In this document: positions 11,896 through 24,122 of the stretch, one piece after another
Layout of the letters: the number at the start of each line of letters is the position of its first letter
Numbering within the stretch: position 1 is the first letter of the stretch
Source: Emergomyces orientalis
Taxonomy: Eukaryota; Ascomycota; Eurotiomycetes; Onygenales; Ajellomycetaceae
DNA length: 64,000 nt
NCBI GenBank assembly: GCA_002110485.1
Contig: MOWL01000093.1
Span: 62,001 to 126,000, forward strand
Reading direction: 5' to 3'
Position numbers and translations under genes: made by a program
The notes under the pieces: generated by a model
What the model was told of the DNA's origin: nothing
What the model saw: the letters and a program-made list of their open reading frames with translations, nothing else
Database searches by the model: none

Positions 11896-14389
11896 TCACC
11901 GAGCCTTTTTCTGAGGAGATGGGAAATAGTCTGAAGCATCACTTTCATCCTGGGAGCGTTTGCGACTATGTCCATACGGTGCCTCAGAGGATGGGGCATT
12001 GTTTGACTGGAGTCGCGCGGGTGATGGAGATGTGGTATGTTGGTAGTTTACCCAAGGATGTGGAGCAGGTCCCGTAGCCCGAAGATTGGCGTTTGGTGCG
12101 GGGGGCGAACGGTAGATGACAGGCTGGAGTTGAGAGGGAGTGTATTGTCTGAATTGCTCCGTCATCTCCTCGCGATTATAGGGGCCGTTGCTGTTGTTGT
12201 ACAAGGACAGGTTCTGCCCAAGTCCATGGATTGCATTAGTTGACTGGCTACGCATAAATCCCGAGGCCGGCTGGCCGTATCCAGTGAATCCACCTGTAAT
12301 CATTGGGTTGGGCCCAAAGTTTCGACCAGTAGTAGAGGCATTAATCAGTTGAGGGTGTGAAGCCATTGAAAGAATCCCATGGTGAATGGGATGAGCCACA
12401 TTCTCCTGAGTGGGTGGCTCTGCAGGGCTGGAAAATCTCATTTGCTCTGCTCCTTGTGAGTAGATTTGTGGGCTGCTGTTCAGAGTCATGTTTCGCACAT
12501 TGGTATTGATGGTCATAGGGGTGATAGTATCCCTTGTGGGAGTCTCTCTACGTGGAGTGCTAAAGGGAGTACAGAGACCTTCACGAGCCTCAGAAGTGCG
12601 CTTGGCCGGGGTTGATTTAGAGTTAGTTCTCGAATGGCCTAGAGCCTTCTTTCCCGCATTCATAACCTCTCCTTTGCGCTTGTTGAGATTTTTATTGGCC
12701 ACGACACGCTAGTTGATCGTCAGGGGGTTGTTTCCATAGTTTAAAATAATAAACAAAGGTTCGTATTACTTACATTTTTGGCGCAGATAGGGTCATCAAC
12801 AAATGTAAATAAGTAGTACGCATCTAGCAAATGCTTGCAGATGGTCTTCTGAGTCTGGGAAACTGGTTAGCAAAATAGATGCCGTGATGCTTAGACAACG
12901 ACCTACCCAAAGGCACTCGATAATCTTCGCCATTCTCTCCCTGAACGTCTGGAGTTGACCAGTATTCTTTGCCTTCCCGTCGTAAATGGCAAGCAGTGGC
13001 CCATTTTCATGGCGACTAATGCACGAATCCTTTTTTACATATATATCAGCATGATTGGTCAAGTAATAGGTATTGCCCACAAACCAAAATATTCCAGCAG
13101 ACGATCTCCATCCTAATTGGACTATGCTTCTGCTCGCGGAACGGCCGGATCATGCCCTCGTTATCTTCCGCGTACTCGATACTTTTCATTGCCTTGAGCA
13201 TCTCGGTTACAATCTGTCGCTTCACCTCCAAAGTCTTGGGAATGGTAGGGTCGTAGTCCACTTGGACTTCAATGGCGCGCCACGCGTTGGCGTCTTCAAC
13301 ACATGAGAATTGAAGCTCAGGATCAGGTCCGACCTGGCTGGTGGGCGACGTTGGGGATGTGGGGAGATGGTCTTCACTCTTCATGTCTCCTGGCTGATCA
13401 TGAGTAGCAGCAGCGCTCTGACGGCGATCTGGGTTAACTGGGTTAACCGAGACGGATGCGGTTTGAACTGGAGAGGGATAAGAGGGCTGATGACGGGAGT
13501 AATCCCCAATCATTCCAATTCCGGCATTGGCGGGACAGGAGCGGAAATCAATATCCTGGCGCATCTCGCGCTTAGTATTTTCAGCAGCAGCTTTGGGTTG
13601 AAAGAAATCCAAATTCACGGCATCAGTTGGATCGTATTGACTTTTATCATTGTCACATCCGGCGCTATTCGCGCTCTTGGATTGTGGGTTAACTGTGTTA
13701 CCACTTGCCGAGTGAGGAGGGGCTGGCAATGTGGATGCATGGTGCTCAGTAGATTGTTTGAGTGTAGTGCTGCGCTCCTCAAAATCAGGGGCCGCCATTT
13801 CTGCGACAGTGTGCTTTGGGTTGGGAGTCTTCGACGGAGGTGTGATAGATAAACTATCGGTTGCTGGAGGAAAAGGGGCAAACTCGGGAATACCTACTCC
13901 GTTATATTAGTACCACTAGAAGTTGTATGAGAAAGAAAAGCAAAGATGAAGAGAATTTCAAAAATTGGGTCTGCTCTATCTTTATTGTTTGTTTATACAG
14001 CCCTCTATCGTGCAAAATGGGATGGTTGGGCGGGAAACGAAGGGAAGTAGTTGCTGGGGCGGGGGGAAATAGGGCAAGATATTGTTACCGTCACCTCCTA
14101 ACGCATCAACTGGCCCTGGAGCCAGACCTTCAATGAGTTTCGGGTCGACAGTTCCAGGGTCGCTGTTCGCCAATCCGGAGGGCGCGTAGTCCTCGCGAAA
14201 ACTTTCCATGTGGTACCTATCCATATCCTATTAGTTTCGACAGCCATCCTAAACTAATATGAAGAACGAATCTCACGTTGCCTCATCCACAAAAGAGAAA
14301 TGCTGCGCCATTATATTGTTGAAGAAACCTTCCGTAGGCACCGGTTGGACCAATGGATGGTAATAACCGGAAGGGTTAACTGAATCCAT
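11896..14389 (-). CDS. Conserved fungal protein of unknown function
   Basis: Six exons leftwards: 14389-14277, 14216-14089, 13893-13085, 13029-12907, 12854-12774, 12708-11896; all phases join for 688 aa. The N-terminal ~270 residues are low-complexity and Pro/Ser-rich. A conserved block follows (about 310-440). It includes VDYDPTIPKTLEVKR, YAEDNEGMIRPFREQK, MEIVCWNIL, GPLLAIYDGKAKNTGQLQTF, TICKHLLDAYYLFTFVDDP and NKNLNKRKGEVMNAGKKALG. I recognise this block as widely conserved in Pezizomycotina, but I know no named domain or function. The C-terminal ~240 residues are Ser/Thr/Asn/Pro-rich with a basic end (SRKRSQDESD, SPQKKAR) that could be a nuclear localisation signal. A nuclear regulator is a guess. 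The block is split by three introns, which explains its fragmented reading frames. Confidence 0.85.
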
Positions 14390-17300
14390 CCTTCGGTACC
14401 ACCCACTCTAACAGGATTGGTCGCAGATCTAGTCGAAATATGAAAATACTACGGGCTTTTTCGCAGTATAGGGTCAACCCCCAATTTTCAGATATGCGAT
14501 CAGATACTCTAGAAATGTCAAATAGAGAGCGCTAGGTCAGGTGTCAGCCATGAATTCTGCACCTGACCAAAGGAGGATGATACGCGAATGATAAAAGAAA
14601 CTGGCTAGAGCTATGCCACACCTACTTTTCAAAAAGAGTTAAGTGCTGAGCTTTGCTTGGACAGTTCGGCGTCAATTCCCGGAAGTTTTTTTTTCTTTCT
14701 CGTATGGTCCGGACGACCACCAAAGGGCCCTAAAAGAACAAGGTTCGGGATATTAACAGGGCAAGGAATGACAAGCAGGTGTTCACAGCGTAGAATTTTG
14801 GTAGCTGGAGCTGCAGTAAGGTTTCTTGATAGGAGTTAGAAATAGAAAACGTTTGGGATGAGCTGTGCGCCTCGCCAGAGAAAATAGAAGGTTCTGACGC
14901 CGGTATTGCCCTTCGGGGTTGTTCGCGCTCTCAGGCGATCGAACGAGGAATTCTGATGAGCAAGCCGTGAGGTGTAGAGTCAAATAGATTCAGAGTGCAG
15001 GAAAGTAAAACGATGTGAAGGGGCTTGGAACTGGTAGTTTCGAAGCTGTCAAGAAGAAGTAAAAGGGAAAGATATGAAGATCTCTGGAGGAGGAAGGAAA
15101 AAGAGCAAAGAGGGGGGCGTTGAAAAGACACGAAATAGGGGGCTGGGCATGTTGGGTTTTATATTCACGTAGATTCGACCTCGTTGGGGGTGGAATTCAC
15201 TGTGGACGTAGGGCCAGCCCCCGTATTGTTTGAATAACGGGCGGGTGAGATATATCGATGGGGGAGGGCAGGATATCGCAGAGAAAAAACAAATGTATTA
15301 TCATATCGAATCCCCAAGGCACCCTTTCGAGTCCAATTCAACGATGCACTTTGGCGATCAAAAAATCGCGAAATATCATCGTTTCAATCGAGGTAAAAGT
15401 GAGTAGGATAATTAAGGTGTAGAGCCCCGAGATCTGCCGGTAAATTCCATTTGTCAGAAGGCTTCTATTGGCTGTTGTCTGCAGAAGAGAAAATACAAGC
15501 CATTATATCTGTTAATACTAAGCCCTTGGCTCCCACGCAAAATCGCGACAAACACTATGTAGGTTTATAGTCACCAAAAAACCCGCCGTTCAAGTTTGTC
15601 GAGCTCACAATCGATCAAGCGCACAGCGAAATTTTGTCGCCTGGAGTATCAGTAAAACCCGGCGAGCACCAAATTTAACATTCCTAGACTTGTAATCAAT
15701 GGAAGCGATATATAATACCTTGAAGCCAAGGATCCATCACTTGACAATCCTTTCGCTAGGGAAAACCCTGGTGCTTTGGTTCGAGTCTAGAGGGTTTATA
15801 CTGGATTTCCTCCATATCATCTGCTCTCGTTCACAAACAAAGAGTGTCGCAAAATTAAGATGATTAGCGAGGCGACATCGGAGGGTCTGTGACAGCTTGG
15901 AACTACTCTTCGAGATGGCGCACCGTGGAGGAATGCCGTCATCCACCCCTGCTCAAGAGGAAGGCAAGAGGATAAATATAGAGAAAGGGAAAGACGGATG
16001 CTTTCGTCAAGCTCAAAAACAAGGTCCTTCTCATTAAACAAGGACGAGGAAATTTTCAACACGGGAGGGAGATACTGGAGAGGAAAGGGGAAAAAAAAGA
16101 AAAAAAGAAAAAAAGCAGACATCAAGATATCAGGCCAGCCATAGCTAGGTAAAATTGATAGCTCATGAGATTTTTGAATAGAGTCCTGAAGCCATGGTCG
16201 ATAACAGAATGTATTTGATTTAGCCATGAATGAGAACAGCAAAAGAGAGGATGTTTGCTTATGGACATGATCTTGCCATCCAGGCGGTTGAGAAGCACAC
16301 AGATCTTCATGGTTTATGGATATACTAGTCAGGGATTTACATCCAGAGCTCAGGACTAGATGCAGACAGAGATGAGTGATTTTATTTAGGGTTAACTACT
16401 TGAACACAGCATTTTATTGGTGTTCAATTCAGCAGAAGAGTTGAAAAAAGAGGAATACCTAGTACCTAGTATCATTTCCTGATATGCAAGGGAGAACAAT
16501 TTCATATTGCAAAAGATATGAAACAATTGAGACAGGGCTGCAGAAGAAATCAAATTCCACAGGCTGTGGTAGATATTAAACACAGCCCTTGACACCTTGC
16601 CATCAATTTCAGCTGTGTAGGAATCCCTCGGCTGCGGCTAAATTTTTGGATGGTTGGATTAAGCTCACCCCGCCAAAGTATCACCCGCATTTGCCAAGAT
16701 CTTGGCCCACCAGCCTTTCACCGCGGCCTTTTAGCAGGGTAAAATTTAACACTGGATATTATAGAGACAATAATAAAAACAATAACAAAGACGTTTCATG
16801 AGCATGAAGGGGCAAGGCCTATTGTCGCTGGTTACTTTCAATATCCCAAATTATAAATACAATGGTTTCACTAATTGTGCCCAAAACTGGCTCATACACC
16901 CATAAACCCTTCAAGGAGGAAATTCGGCACTCGCTCAAGGTAGAGATTTGGCAGGCAGAGGATTTCACTGTACATATATGGGTTTGGGGAGAAGTCTACC
17001 AGTAACTTGGCCATGGGTTCTTCCAGAGTATCTACCCTTGTAGGAATGAGTGTCATATATATTTCCCTGTTCACTCCTCCCGTAAGTGTGTGTGAATTGC
17101 GGCGAGATGTTAATTGAAATTCCAGTTGAAGTGCAAAATACGAGATGTCATTGTCGAATGACCGTAACATTCTCATTCACAGAAAAGGCTTCCCGGGAAT
17201 GTGGCTCCAGGCAGTTAAGGGGAGGGTAGCCAGTAGCAGCCAGCTTTTGCATCTGGGGAATTGGGAGGGGAATCAAGGAAACTTTCCTTTAACAAAATAT

Positions 17301-17917
17301 TCCCCCAGCTATATATCATCATGTTTTCTATCATAGCTGGCTTTCAGTTTTGAAACAGGCAAATAGAAAACAAGGATTCTTCTCCATATCTAGTAACTTG
17401 CGTAACTCGCGATGATCTGCCCCCTCGATATGACCGTTGGGAAATTCACTGTTTTCTTGGGTATCTGTCTCTCCACTACCACATGCGAATTCTATTTTCG
17501 TGTACAGGCACTGCGAATCATTAGCGGCGGATTGCGCGCCTGAGTTCTGGCTATACTGCCAGGGCGCAAAAAGGAGCCATGGCTTCGCCTAACAATTCAT
17601 CTGGGTTGATAGCGGAATTGAGTTGCATAATACGGCTGCACAAATTATGCACGCTGTTGACTCTCGTCGAAGAAACGTACAGGACATGTTCACAGATATC
17701 GTGATCTCGATGGTGTTGAAACCCAGTAAAAATAACCTGGAAGCCGTTGAAAAGTAATTGATACAACCTCGTTGAAAGGGTAATTGTCTTGGGGTAGGTA
17801 ATACGCGTGGAATGAGGGGGTATTAGTAGAATTTCGTAGGCTACAGTGATTCATAGCTATGTTGAGGATTTGGAAAATGTCCGTGCCCAATAACTGGCCT
17901 AGTTCATTTTCAAACTC
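14390..17917. other. Long intergenic region, possible unrecognised short coding exons
   Basis: At 3.5 kb this is the longest gap in the gene-rich part. It includes the promoter of the 688-aa gene and the 3' side of the WD40 gene. Minus-strand frames at 17551-17766 (with ICEHVLYVSSTRVNSV), 17335-17560 (with APWQYSQNSGAQ) and 16892-17176 (with SYFALQLEFQLTSRR) have protein-like composition. They lie in different frames and could be exons of a small lineage-specific gene or chance ORFs. I cannot splice them convincingly. The rest shows nothing. Confidence 0.4.
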
Positions 17918-19375
17918 TTATATTGCCCATATTTTTAGGCGGTTGTCGGTATTGTCCGCGATGGGTTCGTTGTTGCGAGTTATTCTACTAGCTATGGTGT
18001 CCGTAGTGTCGTCCCCTTCTAACGGTGGATATATTTTTTGGCCGGAGCAGGTTGCTAAAACACCGCCCATAGGATGGAACACGGCACTGGTTACAGGATC
18101 TATTGTATTCCGTCAGTTCCATCAAGTTCTGCCAAGATGGTGGTGCACCACTAACCATAATGGACTTGTCTTTCCCATTCCGGTAGCCTCCTTTCTCCAG
18201 TAACATTTACGGGATCGGACCAGGCTCTGACAACTCCGTCAGTCCCACCGACCCAAATTTCCGTAGAGTTACGTTCGCCTCCAGGAACAATATCCGCCTT
18301 AAGTCTTTGGTTTGTCATTCCGCCTCTCCCCTCCAGCCATCCAACCAATTGGCCAGTCACTCGAATATCATACACAAGGATCCCCTTGCTTTTCCGCTCG
18401 ATAATAAATAAATATCGGCCACATGGGCTCCAAAGCACCTGCGTAATACCCTTACCGCCAATACGGGGTTCTGCTTCCGTGCCTTCAATGCTAAAGGTGG
18501 CAATGGTATCACCGGACCCGTTGGAGGCGTAAAGGCCAATGTACCTGGTGAAAGTCCCTGCTGCCAAGATCCCATCTCCAGCTGGGTTGATGGTCATGGT
18601 GGAAACGATCCCCTTCATTCCGACACCACCACCAACGATCTTCTTCCGCTTACTGGGAATGGTCTGGAGTCTGGATACCGGGCCGTCTTTCCCAGGGCGT
18701 GACACGTCGAATAAACATATCAGACTGTCTGAACCTGTCAAAAATTGCGTGCCGCTGAGGACAGGCGGATACAGGATGGAATGAGGCGTAATGAAGGCCT
18801 CAGTTGTAGGTGATATAAGGCTATAGGAGGCTGAGAATCCCGGATATAAAGCTGAAGTCAGTCGAATGGGGTGGTCTCTGACAGACGAGAGTAGGAGCGT
18901 CGAGGATGCATCCTGTAGCGCGTAGAAAGGGTAGATAGCCGTTGCATAGATTGGCTCTGATGATGGAATTGTATGGTACGGCTGCAGTTCATGAGGTTCC
19001 TCTCTCTCCTCGAGTAGATCTGTAGGTCTGTACATAATACATATGCATATCAGCTGAGCTCCACATGGGGCCATTAAAAGGAACGACATACAGCACAAAT
19101 GTTCTGATATTGTTATCCGCCGAGTTTGTAATTATGCTGGTTCCGTCTGCTGACCTGTGAGCGAACATTTAGCCTGAGTTTCTACCAAAACTCATAAGGG
19201 CAATGAAATACGGGGTCCCCGCGTACCAGGAAGCTTCCTTGAAATAGTTCGATATGGGTACGCTTTCTCCCATAACTGTCCGTTTCTTGCTTGATGACGT
19301 CTCATGCTTCGAGAGAGCATAATTCCGAGTGGACGCTACGCATGCTAATGCGAACGAGGGATCAGATTGATCCAT
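17918..19375 (-). CDS. WRAP53/TCAB1- and Swt21-like WD40 protein
   Basis: Four exons leftwards: 19375-19227, 19154-19092, 19027-18156, 18099-17918; 421 aa. The start of the propeller reads NYFKEAS then ADGTSIITNSADN. Later come IYATAIYPFYALQD, GSDSLICLFDV, WSPCGRYLFIIERKSKG and VYDIRVTGQLVGWLEGR with TNQRLKADI, then HPMGGVLATCSGQ and a C-terminal NRLKIWAI. This is the pattern of telomerase Cajal body protein 1 (WRAP53) and its fungal relatives, related to yeast Swt21, which binds spliceosomal RNPs. A role in nuclear RNP handling is inferred from family. Donors GTACGC, GTATGT and GTTAGT and acceptors ACAG, ACAG and ATAG keep frame. It is divergent from NUP49. Confidence 0.82.
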
Positions 19376-20007
19376 GGCGATCAGACTTGCTTTGGCAGAT
19401 AATTGTTATGTACTGTACGAGAGGAGATAAAAATCTTGTGATGGGTCATAAACAGGGGATATTTCAACTTTAAACCACTAATAGTGAATTACATTCACAT
19501 AGTATGACAATATTCCTGTGCAGAATATCATCTTCCGTATGGCCATACTTTTTTTTCTTTATTTCTTTTGTTACAAAAAATCCTCAGCCATAGATGGAAA
19601 TACTGCAGCTCTAAACAGGTCAACACTAGGCACGAATCAGTCCCCACAGGAGAAATAAATTGCCGCAGTAAATTCCAGATTGTTCATTCCCGTCCGTGAG
19701 GCCATAGATTAAACAGTTGGGTCTCCTATTTATGCAATCTATCTGTGGTTAGCCAAAGTCGTTGGTATAAGGTCAATTCGATGCCCGATGTCCAAAGCTT
19801 GCGTCTCGGCAAAACTTTCCTCCTTCTGCGCCTGACAAATTTGAGAAGACGCGGGAAAAATAAACAGCTTCAATCCGTCGCATCAATCGCTGTTTATGCA
19901 GCAAACTCCTCATTCCGCTGCCCTGTCTGCATCCCACCACCTTTTAAAAGGGACCAGTACCTTTTTTTTTTTCAGCGAGCTATCCTCGGTTTGATTGCTG
20001 AGCAATC
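19376..20007. promoter_or_regulatory. Divergent promoter, WD40 protein / Nup49
   Basis: 632 bp between oppositely directed start codons. A pyrimidine-rich run (T-tract near 19961) lies about 40 bp before the NUP49 ATG, typical of fungal transcription start regions. No specific factor site recognised. Confidence 0.45.
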
Positions 20008-21838
20008 ATGTTCTCAGCACGGACTTCGGCACCTTCTATGGGAGGGTTGACAGTAAATACGTCGTCTGCGAACTCTTTGCTGTAAGTAAGTCCTATAAGA
20101 CTCCTGTTTCTCTCCCCTTTCTCTTCCACAGGTATGCTTTTATTATACTTTATACCGGTCTGTGGCGGTTGGAACTATTGCCCGTGGGGAGTATTCGAAT
20201 GAAGTTTTTGTTTCCATGTTATAGATATATGATCGTGCAGAGCGGAGGAGATAAAGATGCAAGGGAGGATGCGGAGCTTGCTGAATTGAGAATGCTTGAT
20301 ACTTACTATCACAATCTTTACTATAGCGGAACAAATACTTCGTCGACCGCACCTGCAAACACAACCGCCCCTGGCGGGTTATCGTCCGGCGGTAGTTTGT
20401 TTGGCACTGCACCCCCGACACAACAGCAACAACAACAGCCCCAGTCAGGAAGCTTATTTTCAGGCGTAGGTACACAGAATCAACAGCAACAAAAACCGGC
20501 TGGCGGAAGCCTGTTTGGAGCAAGCTCGCAGCAGACACAACCAGGTTCTGGTAACCCTTTCGGAGGGTCGGGAAACACTCAACAACAAAGTGGAGGATCG
20601 CTTTTTGGGGCTGGCACCCAGCAACAGCAACAACAACCTCAACCTCAACAAATAGGGGGGATGTTTGGCGCTGCGCAGCAAAAGCCGGCGGGGGGATCTT
20701 TCTTTGGTGCAACGACATCCACTTCTCAACCGCAATCCGGCGGATCGCTATTTGGCGGACTTGGGCAGACCACCAACACCACTTCGACAGCAGGCGGGGG
20801 ATTGTTGTGAGTAATTCTTGGGCATGCATTCGTCATCTATTCTTACTAAAACCAATCTTTTTTTACAGCGGTTCCGGTCAGCCCCAACAGCAGCAGCAGC
20901 AGCAGCAGCAACAACAACAGCCACAGCAAGGCCCATCGCTCTCGCTATTTGGAAACCGAAATGCAACTACACAAGGAGAACAACGACCAGCGGCGGGCTC
21001 AACAGTGCAGGGTGTCAAAATTGACGTCTCAAACCTCGTCCCTACAACCAAATTCGAAAGCTGTACCGATGATCTAAAGAAAGAAATCGAAGCTATCGAC
21101 ACCTTCATCCTCAATCAAATTCGCATGTGCAACGAAGTTTCCGACATCCTCCCTACTATCTCGTCACAAGGGGCCCTCGTGCCTAACGACGTTGAATTCG
21201 TCCAAGGAAAACTAGACACTCTTCAAGAAGCCCTAGAAAACGACGCCAGGGGCATTGAAACTGCCCGTAACCTGGTAGCTCGTGACGCAGGGGAAGCTAA
21301 ACTTGCCTTCCGCGCCCTTGACACCCTCCTCCTCCCCCTCCAATACCAACCTACAGCCGCAGACAGATGGCTATCACCTAACCAACAATCCCAATCTCTA
21401 CCAGGCCGTTCTCTACGTTCCGGACTCAGCGCGCGCCATATGCTCGCTCTCCCAGAAGATGCGGAGGCAGATTCCAGTCTCGGGGCCACAGGCGGCCCAA
21501 CAAATCTGGTAGATTACTTCTCCCAGCGGGCAGATGATATGAACGGCGTCGTTCAGAGATACAGGAGGAATCTGAAGGAGATTGAAGATCACCTTCGCGG
21601 CGTCGAAGCATCACTTGCGCAGCAGATTAGTGATTTGTCTTCTAGGAGCAGGGATGGCGGAGTGCCATCTCACATGGTATCCACGTCCAGAGCTAGTGAA
21701 CTTGCCGCGACGCTCGGGGATGTGGAAACGGCCATCCTTGGCGTTGCAGGCAGGGTTGGAGGCGTCCGGGAGGAGGTTCAAGAGCTTGTTTTGGGACCAC
21801 TGGGAATTCGTGGCAATGGGATGACGAACGGATGGTAA
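20008..21838 (+). CDS. NUP49: Nucleoporin Nup49 (GLFG/FG family, channel Nup62 complex)
   Basis: Three exons: 20008-20081, 20327-20806, 20869-21838; 507 aa. Exon 1 encodes MFSARTSAPSMGGLTVNTSS. Residues ~25-200 hold FG-type repeats (SLFG, NPFG, MFG, SFFG, GLFG) spaced by Gln-rich linkers, including a long CAG/CAA-coded Gln tract at 20887-20925. From about 215 on, VKIDVSNLVPTTKFESC and FILNQIRMCNEV begin the coiled-coil region typical of Nup49/Nup58, which assembles with Nsp1 and Nup57 in the central transport channel and lines it with FG repeats. Intron 1 (GTAAGT..ATAG, 245 bp) contains an ATG-headed frame continuous with exon 2. The splice model is preferred because it restores a Nup49-like N-terminus. 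The minus-strand Gln-tract frames are shadows. Confidence 0.9.
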
Positions 21839-22342
21839 CAATAAAAATGAAATAAATAAATATAAAATTAATTAAAGAGGGTCAAATTGGAAAATATCCC
21901 TGTGCGCGATTTTTTTTAAATTTTTTAAAATTTTTTTTTTTAATATTCTCATATTTCTTCTGAAAACCCCATTGTTGTACCATTAACTGTTTTTTTATAT
22001 TATTTGCGTCAGGTCTACGTTGAAGACCGGAGATTGCGCATATTCTACAAGTGATTTCTGGATTCAGATATTCGCGATTAAGAGGCGTTTGTTTGGCATA
22101 AAGGTTTTGGAAGGCTGAATAAGTGTTTAAATATATCGAATTCCTTTCTATACATATTGTGCTACTATAATGTCTCTGACCACCATCAACAATGAAATAA
22201 TACGGTACTTACGGAATTTTAACTGCACAAAAGTGAAACGAACGTGTCGCCTACCCTGCCCCAACATATGCCTATACATCATGTACTCATATCTCAAGAA
22301 TTTGGTATCATAAACTTGGATTACCATTCCCCAAATTGCTTC
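21839..22342. other. Convergent 3' intergenic region
   Basis: Very AT-rich (T/A runs at 21911-21950) between the 3' ends of NUP49 and the HEI10-like gene. It likely holds both polyadenylation regions. No gene seen. Confidence 0.6.
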
Positions 22343-23697
22343 CTACCCCAAAATGTTGGATCGTGGGTCGGAATTTTGCGCAGGATGGTCAGACGGGCGG
22401 CCGACTTTGATCCCTGCGCTCAGACCATACGTACTGGAGCTACTGTGAGAAAATCTGTTGTCCACTGCTTCGGGCACATAACGCTGCGAGACGGGGAAAA
22501 CCTGATTATTAGGCGTATAGCCCTGTTGCTGACAGTCCTGATATTCAGGCCTGTGGGACGAAGGTGGAGGGCCAGGGAGCCTGGTTCGATGCTGCGGCGT
22601 AGCTGGTGGCAATGTGGCTAAGAGTCATTAGGCAAGCCATGCGGTATAACTGGAGATCATGTGCACTTACCAGTTCGAAAGGACGGTGGCATACCGCTTG
22701 GAGGAGGCATCGCAGCAAAATCTATACGATTTTTCGTCGCACTTCCACTTCCACTTCTTTGATGGCGATGCAGTTGTTCGATCCCGATATTTGCTGTTGG
22801 ATATCTCACAGGGCTCCGTCGAGGAGATGGCGCCAGGGAGGTTAAAGGGCGGTACAAGTCCTCTGTGCTCGAGTTGGACTTCGGACCTCCACCAAGTGAC
22901 TCGAGTACCTGAGTCACCGAATCTGACGCTGCCGTTTGAATCTGGGACCTCATTGCCCGACCCTTCAGAAGGTTGTAGAGATTCGTTACCTGGGTATGCT
23001 TCTTGCATTTTTCCCGATATATCTCCACTAGCTCATGGTTCTTCTTCTGCAGCTGCTCCTGGTTTATTTGCATTTCTACGTATTCCCAGTTTCACATTAG
23101 CGGCAGTTGAAGAAGGCTGGGAAAGCAGAAAAATACCAGATACACAGTTTTGGAGATTTGATATTTCCGAATTTGCGTCATGTATAACCTTGTCCATCTG
23201 CTGGTTTAAGGCACCATATTTCTCTGTCAAACTTTTGCCGAGATACTCTTGATAGTAGCTGTTTCACGTCAAACACGGCAGGAAATCAAGATTTAAGCTA
23301 TCAGACATACATTTCTTGGGTAGACTGATATGTCCAGAATGCCAAAGCGCGCCCAGCGCACTCCATTATCGTATGGGGATCAAGTCCACTCAAGACGCTG
23401 GTCTTGTAATCTTCACTAGGGGTGAGAACCGTGGAGACGGCATCATCAGGGTTGACAAGACTGGCACTGCAGGCAGGGCATTGTCGTTCAGATGTTGTCG
23501 GTCGTGATAACCCGAGGTGGTCAGCACACTGAAGGCAGAAAATGTGTCTAACCAGCTAAGAAGTTAATTTTATGCCTCAAAATCTTGTCCAATATAGAGG
23601 GGACGAACGAGCAAGTAGTTACAACAGCCCTCTCGCTCAGAGTTACTCTGCATTTCAGAGAGTTGCATCGTAGGCAAAAGTCCAAAGCTTGGGCCAT
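22343..23697 (-). CDS. HEI10/CCNB1IP1-like RING protein (meiotic crossover factor)
   Basis: Five exons leftwards: 23697-23609, 23547-23311, 23258-23137, 23075-22671, 22617-22343; phases join for 375 aa. An N-terminal C3HC4 RING is split by intron 1: C8-LR-C11, C29-S-H31, C34-LQ-C37 and a CPAC pair. Then come PSEDYKTSVLSGL and MECAGRALAFW, and a coiled coil (about 115-190: ALNQQMDKVIHDANSEISNL, QEQLQKKNHELVEIYREK). The tail is Ser/Pro-rich. This order is that of HEI10/Ccnb1ip1 and relatives, E3-type proteins that mark crossover sites on the synaptonemal complex. Donor GTATTT of intron 3 is chosen because the stronger-looking alternatives create stops. Related RING-coiled-coil proteins (Zip3) are the alternative. 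Confidence 0.82.
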
Positions 23698-24122
23698 GAC
23701 GGAAGACAAAACGCGCCACACAGTTTGACAAATTTTGGCAGACACAAAGGCTGGCCCCTGGCAACAGCGAAATCACTGCCCTTGGATATATCTGTAACCA
23801 ACGAATTGAAGTTGGAGTTGAAGTTGAGCAGAAGTTGAAGTGGAAAATTTGGAGGTGGATTGCCGGATTAGGAAACCATCACAGTTGAACCGCACTCAAC
23901 TCACATTACATGGTTTTCAGGGGCAACGACACATGATGCACATATAGAAAAAAGGAAGCATTCGTGTCTGGGAGAGAAGCCGATGTTTGCTGGAGTTGAA
24001 AGCGGACAACAACAGTTCATGATATTTTGTAATGCGCCAATCCGTTTATTAGAACCAATCGAACGCCCATGCTCATATATATCCAACCACCCATTTATTA
24101 AAACGCCGGGCAGAATAATACC
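23698..24122. other. Intergenic, tandem minus-strand genes
   Basis: Upstream region of the HEI10-like gene and 3' flank of the XAP5 gene. It contains a short degenerate GTTGAA-type repeat at about 23808-23850. No gene seen. Confidence 0.5.

Noticed and set aside
15775..15800. B-box-like sequence GGTTCGAGTCT as a tRNA gene
   Set aside because: The flanking bases do not pair as a T-arm and no A-box or acceptor stem could be matched.
20143..21114. Long minus-strand frames opposite NUP49
   Set aside because: Complements of the Gln/Gly repeat coding region; composition follows the CAG/CAA and GGN repeats.
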